Origin: Acidimicrobiales bacterium
GTDB taxonomy: Bacteria; Actinomycetota; Acidimicrobiia; Acidimicrobiales; RAAP-2
Length of the DNA: 64,000 nt
Assembly (NCBI GenBank): GCA_015478655.1
Contig: JADMIJ010000006.1
Span: 33,486 to 97,485, forward strand
Direction: 5' to 3'
Shown: positions 8,144 to 17,416 of the stretch, piece by piece
Position numbering within the stretch: position 1 is the stretch's first letter
How the letters are laid out: each line of letters starts with the position of its first letter
Program-made: the position numbers and the translations under genes
Notes under the pieces: model-generated
What the model was told of the DNA's origin: nothing
What the model saw: the letters and a program-made list of their open reading frames with translations, nothing else
Databases searched by the model: none

Positions 8144-11053
8144 CTAGACCTCAAGATCGAGGCGGCCGGACCACTCTTCTGGTACCTCGATGTCCGGGAA
8201 GTATGCAGTGACGAGCCCGTCAAGCAATCCAGCCTCTGGACGTACCCAATTTCCCTTTGTCTTGGTCCGTGGGATGGCGTGCACAAGACCCTGGACACAC
8301 GCAGTGAAGCGGTTATCACCAGCCAGACCGGCCCGGTCAATCAACACTTTTGCGTCCGCAAGACCATCCTGTTCTGCGACATAGAGAACGGTGTGGACAG
8401 CATCTATGACGGGTCCGCCAAACGACTCGGCGGCAGGCCGGACCCCCGGCTTATCGTCCCCTCGGCGGCGGAGGCGCTCGTCCGGCCCACATAGCGTGAC
8501 GGTGCCCGATCTCGTGGTGAGGATCTTGTCAGCTTCCAGCTCGCTCACGTCGAGACCACCGACGGCCAAGGCCAGCCTGCGGGCCTCATCGAAGGGGAAG
8601 CTCACTGCCCGGAAAGTCGACCACGCCAGAAGAACGAAGTCCGTCAGCGGGTCTAGCTCCACCGGCCTTCCGATTAGGGCCAGCCGCTGCATGCGAACAA
8701 CCTCTTCGCGAGCTGCGTCAAGAGCCTCTTCGGGGCGAAGGAGCCGGGATTTGCCGAATTCATCAGCCTCCGAGGAGTAAACCGGCCAGTGGGCCGAAAT
8801 AACCGAGAGGGCTGGCCCGTAGGTCGAGAGCAGAAGATCTACCCCTGATATTCCAGCGGCAGAAAAGCGACTTACGGCGTCCTTGGCAGCTTGACGGACT
8901 TCGCCCTCAAGGTCCTCGAAATATGGAGTTCCTCCCGAATGGTCTTCTCGTTTGCGGCAGACGAGCATGATGGTCGAGGCCGCGGCGTTCATCTTGGCTT
9001 GGTGGAGCGATTGCTCCGACTCTGTATTGACGGGCCACGATGATTCGATGGTGAACCCAGCCTCCATCAGTGCCATGCCAAGGGTGTCCCAAGCCTCGGC
9101 ACGTTTGTGTGTGAACATGACCGTCATCACGCCATCGTCGCGCAGCACCCGGTTGCACTCGGCGAAGATGGACTGCATTTTGGCTTGATAGTCGGCGACA
9201 GCAAGGGACTTCTTCTTGCGCCCTGAGTCAGCGAAGCGGGCGACGTTTGCGACTGCCTCGTTCTTGGCGTCGGCCAGACCACCCGGCATGAGGTCTGGCC
9301 AGATCGCTCCCACAGTGTGCTGCTCCCACACTCCAAAGAAGTCCGACAGTTCCGCGTACATTACGTTGTCGTAGTACGGGGGGTCGATACATACCAACGT
9401 TTGCGAGCTCGACTCCACTCCAGCCAGATTCCCGGCATTGCCGCGTGTGACTGTCACACTGCCGGGTACCGGAAAGTCCAACTCGACCCTGTCGGCAAAA
9501 TGGGCATCCGAAGGGACGAGGAGGTCCGCAATCCCCTCATATGCACCGACCAGCTGTTCAAGACACCAGGGATACAACTCCCGAGCGCCTTCGAACTCCG
9601 CATAGGTCCACTTGAAGGCCAAGTCGTGACGCTCGAACACCGAGCGCATGGTCGTTCGGCTTGCGTGCCAGGAAGCCAGAATCGCGTCGAAATTGAGAGC
9701 TTTGCCTTGCATCAGAGCGAGTAAACCGAGAACGGCATCGGCGCGCTCAGGCGGGAGGACTTCCCGAACCTCCGGTATCAGCCGCCTGAACTCTTCAACG
9801 AAGGTTCCGTGGACAAGAAGTTGCCTCGGCGAGAACATGTCATGCCAGTGGATCATCCCGTAGTTGAGTGGTTCCCTGGTCTTGTTACCCTCTGGAATCG
9901 CCTCTGAAGGAATGATCCCATCGGCCAGCCATTCCGCCTTACAAGCGGAGAACGCTGTCTCGGCCGCCTCTATTGCATGCAAGTCGGTTTCATTCGGAGG
10001 TCTGAACGTCCGAATCCACTTGGCGCGGCCGTTTCCGGGGTATCGAACAGAAACCGCATAGAGGATGCTACCCATCCGACCGGCTTGCGCCTCTGCCTTT
10101 ATGTACTCTCCATTGATGGTAAGCCCATCCCATGGAGAGATTGCGGCGCCGCCGGCAACTGTTCCCTTGTCGGGATTCGAGTTGACCGCATCCTCGCCAA
10201 ACAGAATCTCAAACACCGGATGATCTAGCTCGGCGTCGATATGGTGGGTGAGCAGCCGGACAGCCGCTTTCTTCCCTGCTTCCTTTGACAGCCACCAGTT
10301 GGGTGCCAGCGGAACGATCTTCTCACTGCGTGGACATTTGATCGTTCGAGCAAAAAGGTACGAATTGTTGTTGCTGTTGTCCGGTAGAGCGAAATAAGGA
10401 ACTAGACGCGTACGCACCCGGCCGACAAGTGCCTCTCCCCATTGTCGAAGGTCGTCTTGGAGTGACAGCCCAAGTCTCGTGGTTACTTCGAGTCCAGCGC
10501 GAAGAACGCAGGCGGCTACGGAATTTAAGTCATTCGCGGTGGTGGACAGTCCATACCGGGCAGCTTCGTACGGGATGGAACCACCACCGGCGGTGGGGTC
10601 AATGACATCGGGAAGTTCGCCCCAGGTCCAAATCAAAATGGCCTGCCAAAGGGCAAGATCGCTCGTTGACGGCGAATTCTTGAACGCCTGCTTATACCCG
10701 TACGCCTTCGCTCCAAGAGTGATTCCGCTGGCAGTGGCTTCAGCGATCCGCGCCTTCGCTGCGACAGGATCGCCCCAAATGCCCATTAGCTTCATAGCCC
10801 AACGTCGATACTTGTCTGCGTCAGACAACTCAGGTCGATCGCTGAACGTGGTGGCCAGCTCTGGCGTCCAAGTGGGCAAGAGGCTTGCTAGCACCGTTCC
10901 GGCGGACGCAGCGAGCGGTCTTCTAGCCCACCACACATGGAGCGTCTTGAGCTTCGGGAACTGTCCTGGAATCGGAGCGGACTCCCGCCGAGACTCGATC
11001 CCCAGCTCCTCAATCGGGAACCAGTCTTCGATGAGGACGCGAGGCCGCGTCAC
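8144..11053 (-). CDS. DUF1156-type DNA methyltransferase
   Basis: A 969-residue DNA methyltransferase. The N-terminus (SRRESAPIPGQFPKLKTLHV) is the start typical of DUF1156 proteins. The AdoMet-binding motif DPTAGGGSIP lies near residue 200 and the catalytic motif CIDPPYYDNVMY near residue 565, which indicates amino-group methylation of adenine or cytosine. The start is a GTG ten bases after the stop of the small upstream gene. Together with the DUF499 ATPase and the PLD-SNF2 helicase it forms an ATPase-methylase-helicase set, so it probably marks host DNA as self. The target sequence cannot be read from the protein. Confidence 0.88.
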   Translation of the reverse strand: MTRPRVLIEDWFPIEELGIESRRESAPIPGQFPKLKTLHVWWARRPLAASAGTVLASLLPTWTPELATTFSDRPELSDADKYRRWAMKLMGIWGDPVAAKARIAEATASGITLGAKAYGYKQAFKNSPSTSDLALWQAILIWTWGELPDVIDPTAGGGSIPYEAARYGLSTTANDLNSVAACVLRAGLEVTTRLGLSLQDDLRQWGEALVGRVRTRLVPYFALPDNSNNNSYLFARTIKCPRSEKIVPLAPNWWLSKEAGKKAAVRLLTHHIDAELDHPVFEILFGEDAVNSNPDKGTVAGGAAISPWDGLTINGEYIKAEAQAGRMGSILYAVSVRYPGNGRAKWIRTFRPPNETDLHAIEAAETAFSACKAEWLADGIIPSEAIPEGNKTREPLNYGMIHWHDMFSPRQLLVHGTFVEEFRRLIPEVREVLPPERADAVLGLLALMQGKALNFDAILASWHASRTTMRSVFERHDLAFKWTYAEFEGARELYPWCLEQLVGAYEGIADLLVPSDAHFADRVELDFPVPGSVTVTRGNAGNLAGVESSSQTLVCIDPPYYDNVMYAELSDFFGVWEQHTVGAIWPDLMPGGLADAKNEAVANVARFADSGRKKKSLAVADYQAKMQSIFAECNRVLRDDGVMTVMFTHKRAEAWDTLGMALMEAGFTIESSWPVNTESEQSLHQAKMNAAASTIMLVCRKREDHSGGTPYFEDLEGEVRQAAKDAVSRFSAAGISGVDLLLSTYGPALSVISAHWPVYSSEADEFGKSRLLRPEEALDAAREEVVRMQRLALIGRPVELDPLTDFVLLAWSTFRAVSFPFDEARRLALAVGGLDVSELEADKILTTRSGTVTLCGPDERLRRRGDDKPGVRPAAESFGGPVIDAVHTVLYVAEQDGLADAKVLIDRAGLAGDNRFTACVQGLVHAIPRTKTKGNWVRPEAGLLDGLVTAYFPDIEVPEEWSGRLDLEV

Positions 11054-11063
11054 GACGACTCCT

Positions 11064-11525
11064 TCACGAAGTGATACCTGTGCGGCCGTCGTCCGCCAAT
11101 AGGATTCTGAGAGCGCGCCTTGCCCGCTGCGCGATTGGGCCGGTGATCCGAGCGAACCAGTAGTACGCCTCCTCAGCGCTCATGGCGGAGATGCCAGCGA
11201 GGATGGCGTGTCGCCGACTGGACTTCGTGATCGGCTCGATGGCTATCAAGGCGAGCGCAAGCCGCACCCCGGCCGGCTCTTCAAGAGGAATGGGCTTGCG
11301 ACGACCCGGTGAGAGTTTCGTGCGCGGCTGGTGGGATTCTCTCAGAGCTTGTTGGAGTATGTCTGAAACGCCAGGAACCTCATCGGACCGGAGGTGGGCG
11401 AGGCGTTTGGGAGGTATTGCGGCGCTGCCATTGGTCTCTTCGAGCCGGAGACCGTACTCGTCACTTGAAACGGGCTCCACGATGATCCGAAAGCCCCGGA
11501 TCTTGGACTGCTGGATGGCGCTCAT
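11064..11525 (-). CDS. Small conserved protein of the Hma-like operon (possibly DUF7680)
   Basis: A 153-residue protein between the ATPase and methyltransferase genes. Its ATG overlaps the ATPase stop (ATGA). The C-terminal half contains GVRLALALIAIEPITK and AEEAYYWFARITG, a pattern I associate from memory with the DUF7680 family that accompanies DUF499 and DUF1156 proteins. The family name is uncertain. It has no catalytic motif, so a structural or adaptor role in the defence complex is the simplest guess. Confidence 0.65.
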   Translation of the reverse strand: MSAIQQSKIRGFRIIVEPVSSDEYGLRLEETNGSAAIPPKRLAHLRSDEVPGVSDILQQALRESHQPRTKLSPGRRKPIPLEEPAGVRLALALIAIEPITKSSRRHAILAGISAMSAEEAYYWFARITGPIAQRARRALRILLADDGRTGITS

Positions 11526-14500
11526 GCCAGTTCCGCCTTGATGGTGAGTTCGCCCGGGTCAAGATCAACCAGCGCCTTCTTGATCTGTGTGAACTCCGCT
11601 CCATCCGGGTCCATTGGGCTCTGAGGTCTAGTGGTTAGGGTCATACTTCCGGCCACCTGAGCAGCGGCCTTGCCGAGAGCAAGGATCTGGTCCTCCACGG
11701 CGAGGTAGGCGACCGCCTTGCCGGAGAGCCTGGCGGTCGCGCCGGGAGCGAGTCCATCGAACTGAATGACGAGGTCCAGCTGTACCTCGACATCGAACTT
11801 GGGAAGCCGTGGGATGACCTGTCCGAGAGACCGGATGTCCTTGACGCCTTCACCCGGGTCTGCGGTGGCTGTCACGTACAGCGCCACTATCCCGTTGCTC
11901 TGAGCCACGTCGAGTGCCTTTTCGGCGACCTGACCCATTGCAACTCCCGCGAGTCCACGCCCCTCAACCGGACGCGGTCCCTTCGAGGTCATTCCGAGTT
12001 CAACGCCTTGGGTCTGTGCCTCAATCGGGGTCAGGATCGTGAGGGCGTCGAAACCAGCCTTCTCGATCTGGGCTTGGGTGGCTGCCTTTGCTCCCTCGAA
12101 CACCTCGCCGATGACCACGACGACCTTGGCAGCGGCGCCGCCACCCGCCCCACGGGCGAGCGCAGCAGCGATCTCACCCTTAGGCGGCTCGTAGCCCATT
12201 TGGGTTTCCAGAGCTTCTCGCAACTCGGGCCCTGTGAGAGGGCCGGTCAATACGGCGGTCACATCGTCGATCCGCAACGGCCGACGAAGGAGTCCGAGTT
12301 CTTCAGCCCTCGCAAGGGTGTAGAGGATTGTTGAACTCTCCAGCGCCACCGGAGGTGGCGGGTCGTTGGCGGTCCATGCCCTCCCCTGGTCCGCGTCGAA
12401 GTAGACCCAGGTACCGTTCTTCACCCCGTCCCGAATGGTCTCCTTCAAGAGATTCGAGTCGAGGATGATGGCCACCGAATGGTCCTGCCAGAAGTAGTCG
12501 GCAATTGCCGACGCCGTGATCTCCGCGGCGTCCTTCGGCCACGCCTTCTGCTTCAGGTAGTCGGTCGGGAACTTGGTGTCCCGGATCTTCTGCTCGTCAC
12601 GTAGCGCCTCGGGAATCGACTTGGTGAGCTTCGGCGGGATAGATCCCTTGTCCTTCGGAGGCATCTCGTAGTGGCGGAGATGCGCGTTGTGAGCGTCCGC
12701 GACCGGGTAGTAGAGGTGCGAGTAGCACCGGGCGATTGCGACCTTCATCTCCAGGGCAGCCGTGTCGGCGATCGCCTCGATCTTCTTGCGAACTTGCGGG
12801 GGGAACTGGTTGAGGCGGTCGGGCGAGTTGCAGATGCGGTCTGTCGCCATGGTCGTTCGCACCCGGCTTTTCACGTTCTGTACCTGGTCGGTGTCGGCTA
12901 CGAGAAATACCACCCCGTTGCGGTTCGTTCGGAATCCGCCAGCGGCGCCAGCGTGCTCTCGGATGTCGATGACCCGTTCCGGTGGCGGCGTGGCTGAGCG
13001 AGAAGTTACCGATACATCGTCGTGGTGGATTACGACGAGTTGGAGGCGGGTCTCGTTCGGCACGTCCACCGGCCCGGAGGGGTTGATCCGGGTCTTGACT
13101 GGTCCGTCGTCGCCGAAGGCGCTGGCGATGCGCTCTTCCAACTCCTGGGAGACCTGGCTGTTCGGGATGTTCCGAGCCTCTTCGGCCACGATGGCGTTGG
13201 CGTTGGGCTCAGTGAGGAACCTGTACCGCGACCCGTCGTAATCAAGATGCCAGGCCCTATCCTGGAGAAGCGCCAACGCCTCCTCGACGACCGCCGGGTC
13301 GTCCCCGGTCTCCAATGTGCCGAGCAGGTACGCGCCCCGCGGTGCGCCGGAAGTAGCCGTCTGTTCGAGTGAGTGAAGAAAGACGGTGGTGGCAGCACGG
13401 GTAGCGAAGGGGCGGCGAGTCGAGAATCTCTCGTTGTCGATTGCCGCTGCGTGTGACGACTCCCCACAGATGTCCACCCTGGCCACCTGCTCGTACTCGT
13501 CCCTGCCAAGGCCCACGGTGAGGTGAGTGAGCACCGGGTCAATATTCAAGTCGATGTCGGCCACGTTGATGACCCCGGTCGTCTTCCCTGATGCCCACAT
13601 GCCCGCAATCACTTCGGCGAGAAGCTTCAACGCACCCCGGGCTCGCTGGAAGTTGGGGATCGCACCGAGGCGCTTGTCGAGGACCCGAACCAGCTCTGGA
13701 TGGAACGGGTAAGAAGCCTCGATCAGCTCGGCGTAACTGGTCGGCTGGTCCGCTCCCCCTTCGAGGGCCTGGCCCTTCTCTGCGAGGTTCTCGTAAAAGG
13801 GACGGAATGCAGCGGCGGCGGCTGCGGCGGCTCCCTGGTCGATGTGCTTGAACAGCCGGGTCTTGAGGATCTGGGCGATCTCGTTATCTTCAGCCGGGCG
13901 GATGATCGATTCCGAACGGGCGAGAGCTGATTTGGTGTCGGCCAGGGTGCTCTGGAAGACCTCCTCGGCCTCCGTCAGAAGGTCCTCGATCTCCGAAGTC
14001 TCTTTGCCAAAGGCGTCCGATCGCGTGGCGAGCGTGAGGATGACCACCACGTTGGGGTGGGAACCCGAATACTCGAACAGGTTTTTGAGGAAGACAGGGA
14101 CGGCCGTGGCTTGACGGCGGGCGTCCTCGCTCCCGGAGGACAGCAACTGGCGGAGATGCCCGGCTATCTCGTCGATGATGATGACTGTCGGCATTGTGCC
14201 GATGACGTTGTCCCAGGTGCCCGTCCCCGGAGCCGACCGCTGCTCGTCGTTCAAGCGCATGTCGCCGTAACTGCCTAATTGGGCGGCGATCTCCCCCCAC
14301 ATAGTGAAGGTTTGGAAGCCATCGTGTGCCACACCCGCCACCGGGTCGAGGGCGTCGCCGACGACCGCCGCCACTTGGCAAGAATCTGGCAGCAGCTCGG
14401 GGTCGATGAACTGGTCCAGATTCGAGGGCCGGGCGCCCTCGGCGAGGTAGAAGGTGACGATCAGCCCATGGGTTTTCCCGCCGCCGAATGTCGTCTGCAA

Positions 14501-14755
14501 CCGGATGACCCCGTGTTCCGCACCAGGCACCTTGGCCCCTGAAAGTCGGCCGAAAGTCCGTTCCAGCAGGCGCCGCACTCCTCGGGTGGGGTGGGTCAGG
14601 GCGAAAAACTGCTCGGGGTCGCCGTAGATCGGGTAGCTGGCACGGTCCCGCACGATGGTGTCGAGGTTCGCGGCGAACATCTGGTCGGAGAGCTGCCCAC
14701 TCAGGACGTCTTCGCGTGGCTGACAGGTCTCAGTGATGCTCGCCAAGCCGCTCAT
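11522..14755 (-). CDS. DUF499-type AAA ATPase (first gene of Hma-like operon)
   Basis: A 1077-residue ATPase. The start is the ATG at 14755, preceded by an AGGGAGAG ribosome site; the frame stays open further upstream but that part looks non-coding. The N-terminal ATPase has Walker A TTFGGGKTHG near residue 90 and a Walker B-like TVIIIDEIAGHLRQL segment near residue 200. The C-terminal part has small repeated domains, including an alanine-glycine linker near residue 895. DUF499 proteins are found with DUF1156 methyltransferases and helicases in anti-phage operons, as here. It heads a four-gene unit with overlapping or closely spaced genes. It probably supplies ATP-driven assembly or translocation, by inference. 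Confidence 0.85.
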   Translation of the reverse strand: MSGLASITETCQPREDVLSGQLSDQMFAANLDTIVRDRASYPIYGDPEQFFALTHPTRGVRRLLERTFGRLSGAKVPGAEHGVIRLQTTFGGGKTHGLIVTFYLAEGARPSNLDQFIDPELLPDSCQVAAVVGDALDPVAGVAHDGFQTFTMWGEIAAQLGSYGDMRLNDEQRSAPGTGTWDNVIGTMPTVIIIDEIAGHLRQLLSSGSEDARRQATAVPVFLKNLFEYSGSHPNVVVILTLATRSDAFGKETSEIEDLLTEAEEVFQSTLADTKSALARSESIIRPAEDNEIAQILKTRLFKHIDQGAAAAAAAAFRPFYENLAEKGQALEGGADQPTSYAELIEASYPFHPELVRVLDKRLGAIPNFQRARGALKLLAEVIAGMWASGKTTGVINVADIDLNIDPVLTHLTVGLGRDEYEQVARVDICGESSHAAAIDNERFSTRRPFATRAATTVFLHSLEQTATSGAPRGAYLLGTLETGDDPAVVEEALALLQDRAWHLDYDGSRYRFLTEPNANAIVAEEARNIPNSQVSQELEERIASAFGDDGPVKTRINPSGPVDVPNETRLQLVVIHHDDVSVTSRSATPPPERVIDIREHAGAAGGFRTNRNGVVFLVADTDQVQNVKSRVRTTMATDRICNSPDRLNQFPPQVRKKIEAIADTAALEMKVAIARCYSHLYYPVADAHNAHLRHYEMPPKDKGSIPPKLTKSIPEALRDEQKIRDTKFPTDYLKQKAWPKDAAEITASAIADYFWQDHSVAIILDSNLLKETIRDGVKNGTWVYFDADQGRAWTANDPPPPVALESSTILYTLARAEELGLLRRPLRIDDVTAVLTGPLTGPELREALETQMGYEPPKGEIAAALARGAGGGAAAKVVVVIGEVFEGAKAATQAQIEKAGFDALTILTPIEAQTQGVELGMTSKGPRPVEGRGLAGVAMGQVAEKALDVAQSNGIVALYVTATADPGEGVKDIRSLGQVIPRLPKFDVEVQLDLVIQFDGLAPGATARLSGKAVAYLAVEDQILALGKAAAQVAGSMTLTTRPQSPMDPDGAEFTQIKKALVDLDPGELTIKAELA

Positions 14756-14924
14756 GTGCTCTCCCTTGCTACTGGATCTTCTTCCTGGTTGCCTCCCGTC
14801 CGAATGCACATAAGGACCTGGCCAGTCGGCCCGGCCTGCGCGTGCATGTTCGCGAGTATCCCCAGCGTACGGCAGGGGTGTTTCATTCGCTTTGAAGTCG
14901 GGTGGCAGAGCAGCGGAACGACTC

Positions 14925-15164
14925 TCATGGCTCGTTGGGCTCAAGGGCCAGCAGCGTGTCTGTGCGTCTTTCGTACTTTCGCCGGGGATGCTCCTCGAAC
15001 CATTTGAGCGCTACCTCGTCACGCCACAGTCGAGTCCCGTTGGGCAGGATGACCTCCGGCTCGGGAAAATCCTCGGCGTTCCGGATGATGTCGGCGACCC
15101 TGGTGTGAGTAACGCCCAAGCTCTCCCCGAGCTGGCCAGTCGTCACCAGGTTGTTGGCCATCAT
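14925..15164 (-). CDS. Small helix-turn-helix DNA-binding protein
   Basis: A 79-residue protein with an N-terminal helix-turn-helix (TTGQLGESLGVTHTRVADII) followed by a short wing and the W-R-D-E-V pattern seen in MerR/excisionase-like small regulators. It lies 170 bases upstream of the ATPase operon on the same strand and just downstream of a sigma-like gene. It may regulate the defence operon or serve as an excisionase. Neither role can be proved from the sequence. Confidence 0.7.
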   Translation of the reverse strand: MMANNLVTTGQLGESLGVTHTRVADIIRNAEDFPEPEVILPNGTRLWRDEVALKWFEEHPRRKYERRTDTLLALEPNEP

Positions 15165-15209
15165 GCGTGTCTACTCGATTCTTTGCTGGACAGCAAGGAA
15201 TGACACGGG

Positions 15210-15611
15210 CTAGCGGTCGTCAACCAGCAGCGACAGGCGCTGACGGGCTCGATACCGACGCATCTTGAGGCGGGCATCCTGTGGAACGCCACAGTCGTCA
15301 TCGAACGCGGACGCAATGGCCTCTCGCTCGCCGTCATCCATTGATGCCAGGCCATCGACTACTGCGTCCAACACCAGGCGGCCCTCGACAACGGAAGCAG
15401 GATCGGGTCCGCCCGGAACGTCTGGAACCTCACCGAACTCCGCCCGGGCCTGGTGGCGCCACTCAGCCTGCACTTCGTGCCACGCCACGACCACCATCCA
15501 TTTCGCTAGTCCGTCAATGGTGTCGAAGCCCTCGGGTCGAGACAGTGCTCGTAGGGCCGCTGTCTGCAACGCGTCCTCGACCGTGGAGGCAGGGGCACCC
15601 CGATTCCTCAA
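15210..15611 (-). CDS. Sigma-70-like RNA polymerase sigma factor, start uncertain
   Basis: At least 133 residues from a TTG codon at 15611. It resembles an ECF-type sigma factor: a region 2-like segment (ASTVEDALQTAALRAL) and a region 4-like segment (VVDGLASMDDGEREAIASA). The frame continues upstream without a stop to about 15835 and encodes a plausible sigma N-terminus (DWDDAWPRVAERVTRVLRNR), but this extension has no in-frame ATG or GTG. The true start is therefore an unusual codon (CTG or TTG), or the 5' end is damaged. It is followed by the helix-turn-helix gene and the defence operon. Confidence 0.6.
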   Translation of the reverse strand: MRNRGAPASTVEDALQTAALRALSRPEGFDTIDGLAKWMVVVAWHEVQAEWRHQARAEFGEVPDVPGGPDPASVVEGRLVLDAVVDGLASMDDGEREAIASAFDDDCGVPQDARLKMRRYRARQRLSLLVDDR

Positions 15612-15923
15612 GACTCGAGTGACCCGCTCGGCGACCCTTGGCCACGCGTCGTCCCAGTCCAGAGGCGAATCTTGGTCGGAACCAAGAAATCCTGTTACCG
15701 AAGGGCCGCTGGATCTTTCAAGTAGTGATGGAAGTGATACGGCACGCTGTTCCCGGGGCCGAGTCGACGACGTCGCCCGTGCTCCCCGGCGCGCCCTGCT
15801 ACGTCGCTCCGGGCAGCCGGCCAGGTGCTCGGGTCAACGCTTCGCCGCAGGGTAGATGGTATCCGTGCCTAATTCTCTACCCGGGCGGAGCCGGTGCCAA
15901 CCGAAGCGAGGAGGTCGCCGTTG

Positions 15924-16514
15924 ATGACCAGGTCAGGAGGAGCCGTAACCTGGGGTATGGCCCGCTTTCGGACTCGGTCTCGATCACTGCCGATAGTCGT
16001 GTTGGTGGTTCTCGCCGCTTTCAGCGCCTCTTGCGGAGGTTCAAACTCGGCCACGGGCGGGGGATCGACGACCACCTCCGACCGGCCTACGACGTCCGCG
16101 ACGAGCCCCCAGACGAGTGCCGTACTGGCCGCCTACCGAGCCGAGCAGGCCGCGTTCCAAGGAGCGCTCCAGCAGGCCGACCCCACCTTTCCGGCGCTTG
16201 TCCAGACGATGACCGGCAACCAGCTCACATCGGTACGTCGAGCACTCGTGTCCGATCAGACGAACGGAATCGTCGGACGCGGGACCTCTCAGTTGAATCC
16301 CAAGGTCGCGTCAATTCACGGCAATCAGGCGGTGGTGCACGACTGTCTATTCAGCTCGATCGAACTCGTGTACTCCGCCACTGGCAAACCTGTACCCCCA
16401 GTAACTCCCCCAGAGCACGACGGCGTAAAGGCCACCCTCGTCCAGGTCTCACCAGATACGTGGAAGGTGTCCGACCAGAACGTCACAGAGGGGAGCTGTC
16501 CCTCCGGCTACTGA
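15924..16514 (+). CDS. Secreted lipoprotein of unknown function
   Basis: A 196-residue protein with a lipoprotein signal: positively charged RFRTRSRS, a hydrophobic stretch LPIVVLVVLAAF and the lipobox SASC, followed by a Ser/Thr-rich linker. The ATG at 15924 has GAGGAGG nine bases upstream; a second ATG at 15957 lies closer to the signal peptide. The mature part is about 130 residues with no recognised domain. It opens the cluster that leads into the Tad pilus genes, so it may be an envelope accessory of that apparatus. Confidence 0.7.
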   Translation: MTRSGGAVTWGMARFRTRSRSLPIVVLVVLAAFSASCGGSNSATGGGSTTTSDRPTTSATSPQTSAVLAAYRAEQAAFQGALQQADPTFPALVQTMTGNQLTSVRRALVSDQTNGIVGRGTSQLNPKVASIHGNQAVVHDCLFSSIELVYSATGKPVPPVTPPEHDGVKATLVQVSPDTWKVSDQNVTEGSCPSGY

Positions 16515-16519
16515 GCACG

Positions 16520-17398
16520 TTGACGGCGATCATCGGCGTCGTCTTCGTCGTCTGGCAAACTCCGGCTTCAGCCGCGGACGGTGAAGGTCAGAGCGGAACC
16601 GTCACGTCCGCAAGCGCGACGGCGTCCGGCGGCACGATCTCAGTGGGCGCCTCCAATAACACATGGACACCGCCCACGGACTCGCCGTGGGCGCAGCGAA
16701 GCCAGGGTGACCCCCCGGGCCAGCCAAACCCGAACCAGCCCTACGGCTGTACCTACCACCTTGCCCCTCCCTCCACTGAGCAGTTGCTCGGTACCGGTGG
16801 GCAGGCGCCTGGTCAGTGGGTGTTCCCGGTCTGTGCGGGTCCTGGTGTGATCGATCCGATGCCACCGATCTGGGTGACAAACGCCCAGGCCGCTGCCGCG
16901 CAAGTCAACCCAGCGGCTCTCGCCCAGCAGGCTGTCTCACAGCTGCCGCTCGGTTCGCCATCGATCGAGATGGCCCCGCCGACCACGAGTGAGCAACTCG
17001 TCAACGTGAGCACGTGGCTTTGGCTCAATCCCGCCGCGTGGCACCAACAGACGGCAACGGCTGCGGCCGGTCCGGTGTCGGCGACCGCCACGGCCACCCC
17101 AGTCGCGGTGCTGTGGAGCCTGGGTGACGGCCACCAGGTCACCTGCGCTGGGCCGGGCACCCCGTACGACTCGTCGAACCCCAACGCGACCACCGACTGC
17201 TCGTACACCTGGACCCAAAGTTCAGCCGGCCAGCCCGGCGGCGCCTATCAGGTGACGGCCACCGTCTATTGGCAGGTGGCCTGGACGGCAACAGGCGCGC
17301 CGGGCGGCGGGAACCTCGGCCAGGTCCCCGGCCCGGCGGCGCGCGTGCAGGTTCGAGTGGCCGAGTCCCAGGCGGTGAATACCGCCTCCGGAGCGTAG
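16520..17398 (+). CDS. Secreted PKD-like protein of the pilus cluster
   Basis: About 292 residues with a signal peptide (hydrophobic TAIIGVVFVVW then TPASAADG). The start is unclear: a TTG at 16520 directly before the signal sequence was chosen, but CTG codons at 16496 and 16511 are in frame and nearer a GAGGGGAG site. After a proline-rich region, the C-terminal domain has WSLGDGHQVTC and SYTWTQSSAGQPGGAYQV, a PKD-like fold often seen in secreted actinobacterial proteins near pilus or conjugation genes. It may contact the surface. No enzyme motif is seen. Confidence 0.6.
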   Translation: MTAIIGVVFVVWQTPASAADGEGQSGTVTSASATASGGTISVGASNNTWTPPTDSPWAQRSQGDPPGQPNPNQPYGCTYHLAPPSTEQLLGTGGQAPGQWVFPVCAGPGVIDPMPPIWVTNAQAAAAQVNPAALAQQAVSQLPLGSPSIEMAPPTTSEQLVNVSTWLWLNPAAWHQQTATAAAGPVSATATATPVAVLWSLGDGHQVTCAGPGTPYDSSNPNATTDCSYTWTQSSAGQPGGAYQVTATVYWQVAWTATGAPGGGNLGQVPGPAARVQVRVAESQAVNTASGA

Positions 17399-17416
17399 AG
17401 AGAAGGAGAAGAGCCA

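Noticed and set aside
4892..14755. DISARM or BREX as identity of the left defence operon
   Set aside because: The helicase and methylase recall DISARM, but DrmA and DrmB are missing; no PglZ or BrxC/BrxL is present for BREX.
15638..17398. A 586-codon open frame on the plus strand
   Set aside because: The first half is a shadow of the lipoprotein gene; only the part from about 16520 has a signal peptide and a PKD-like domain.
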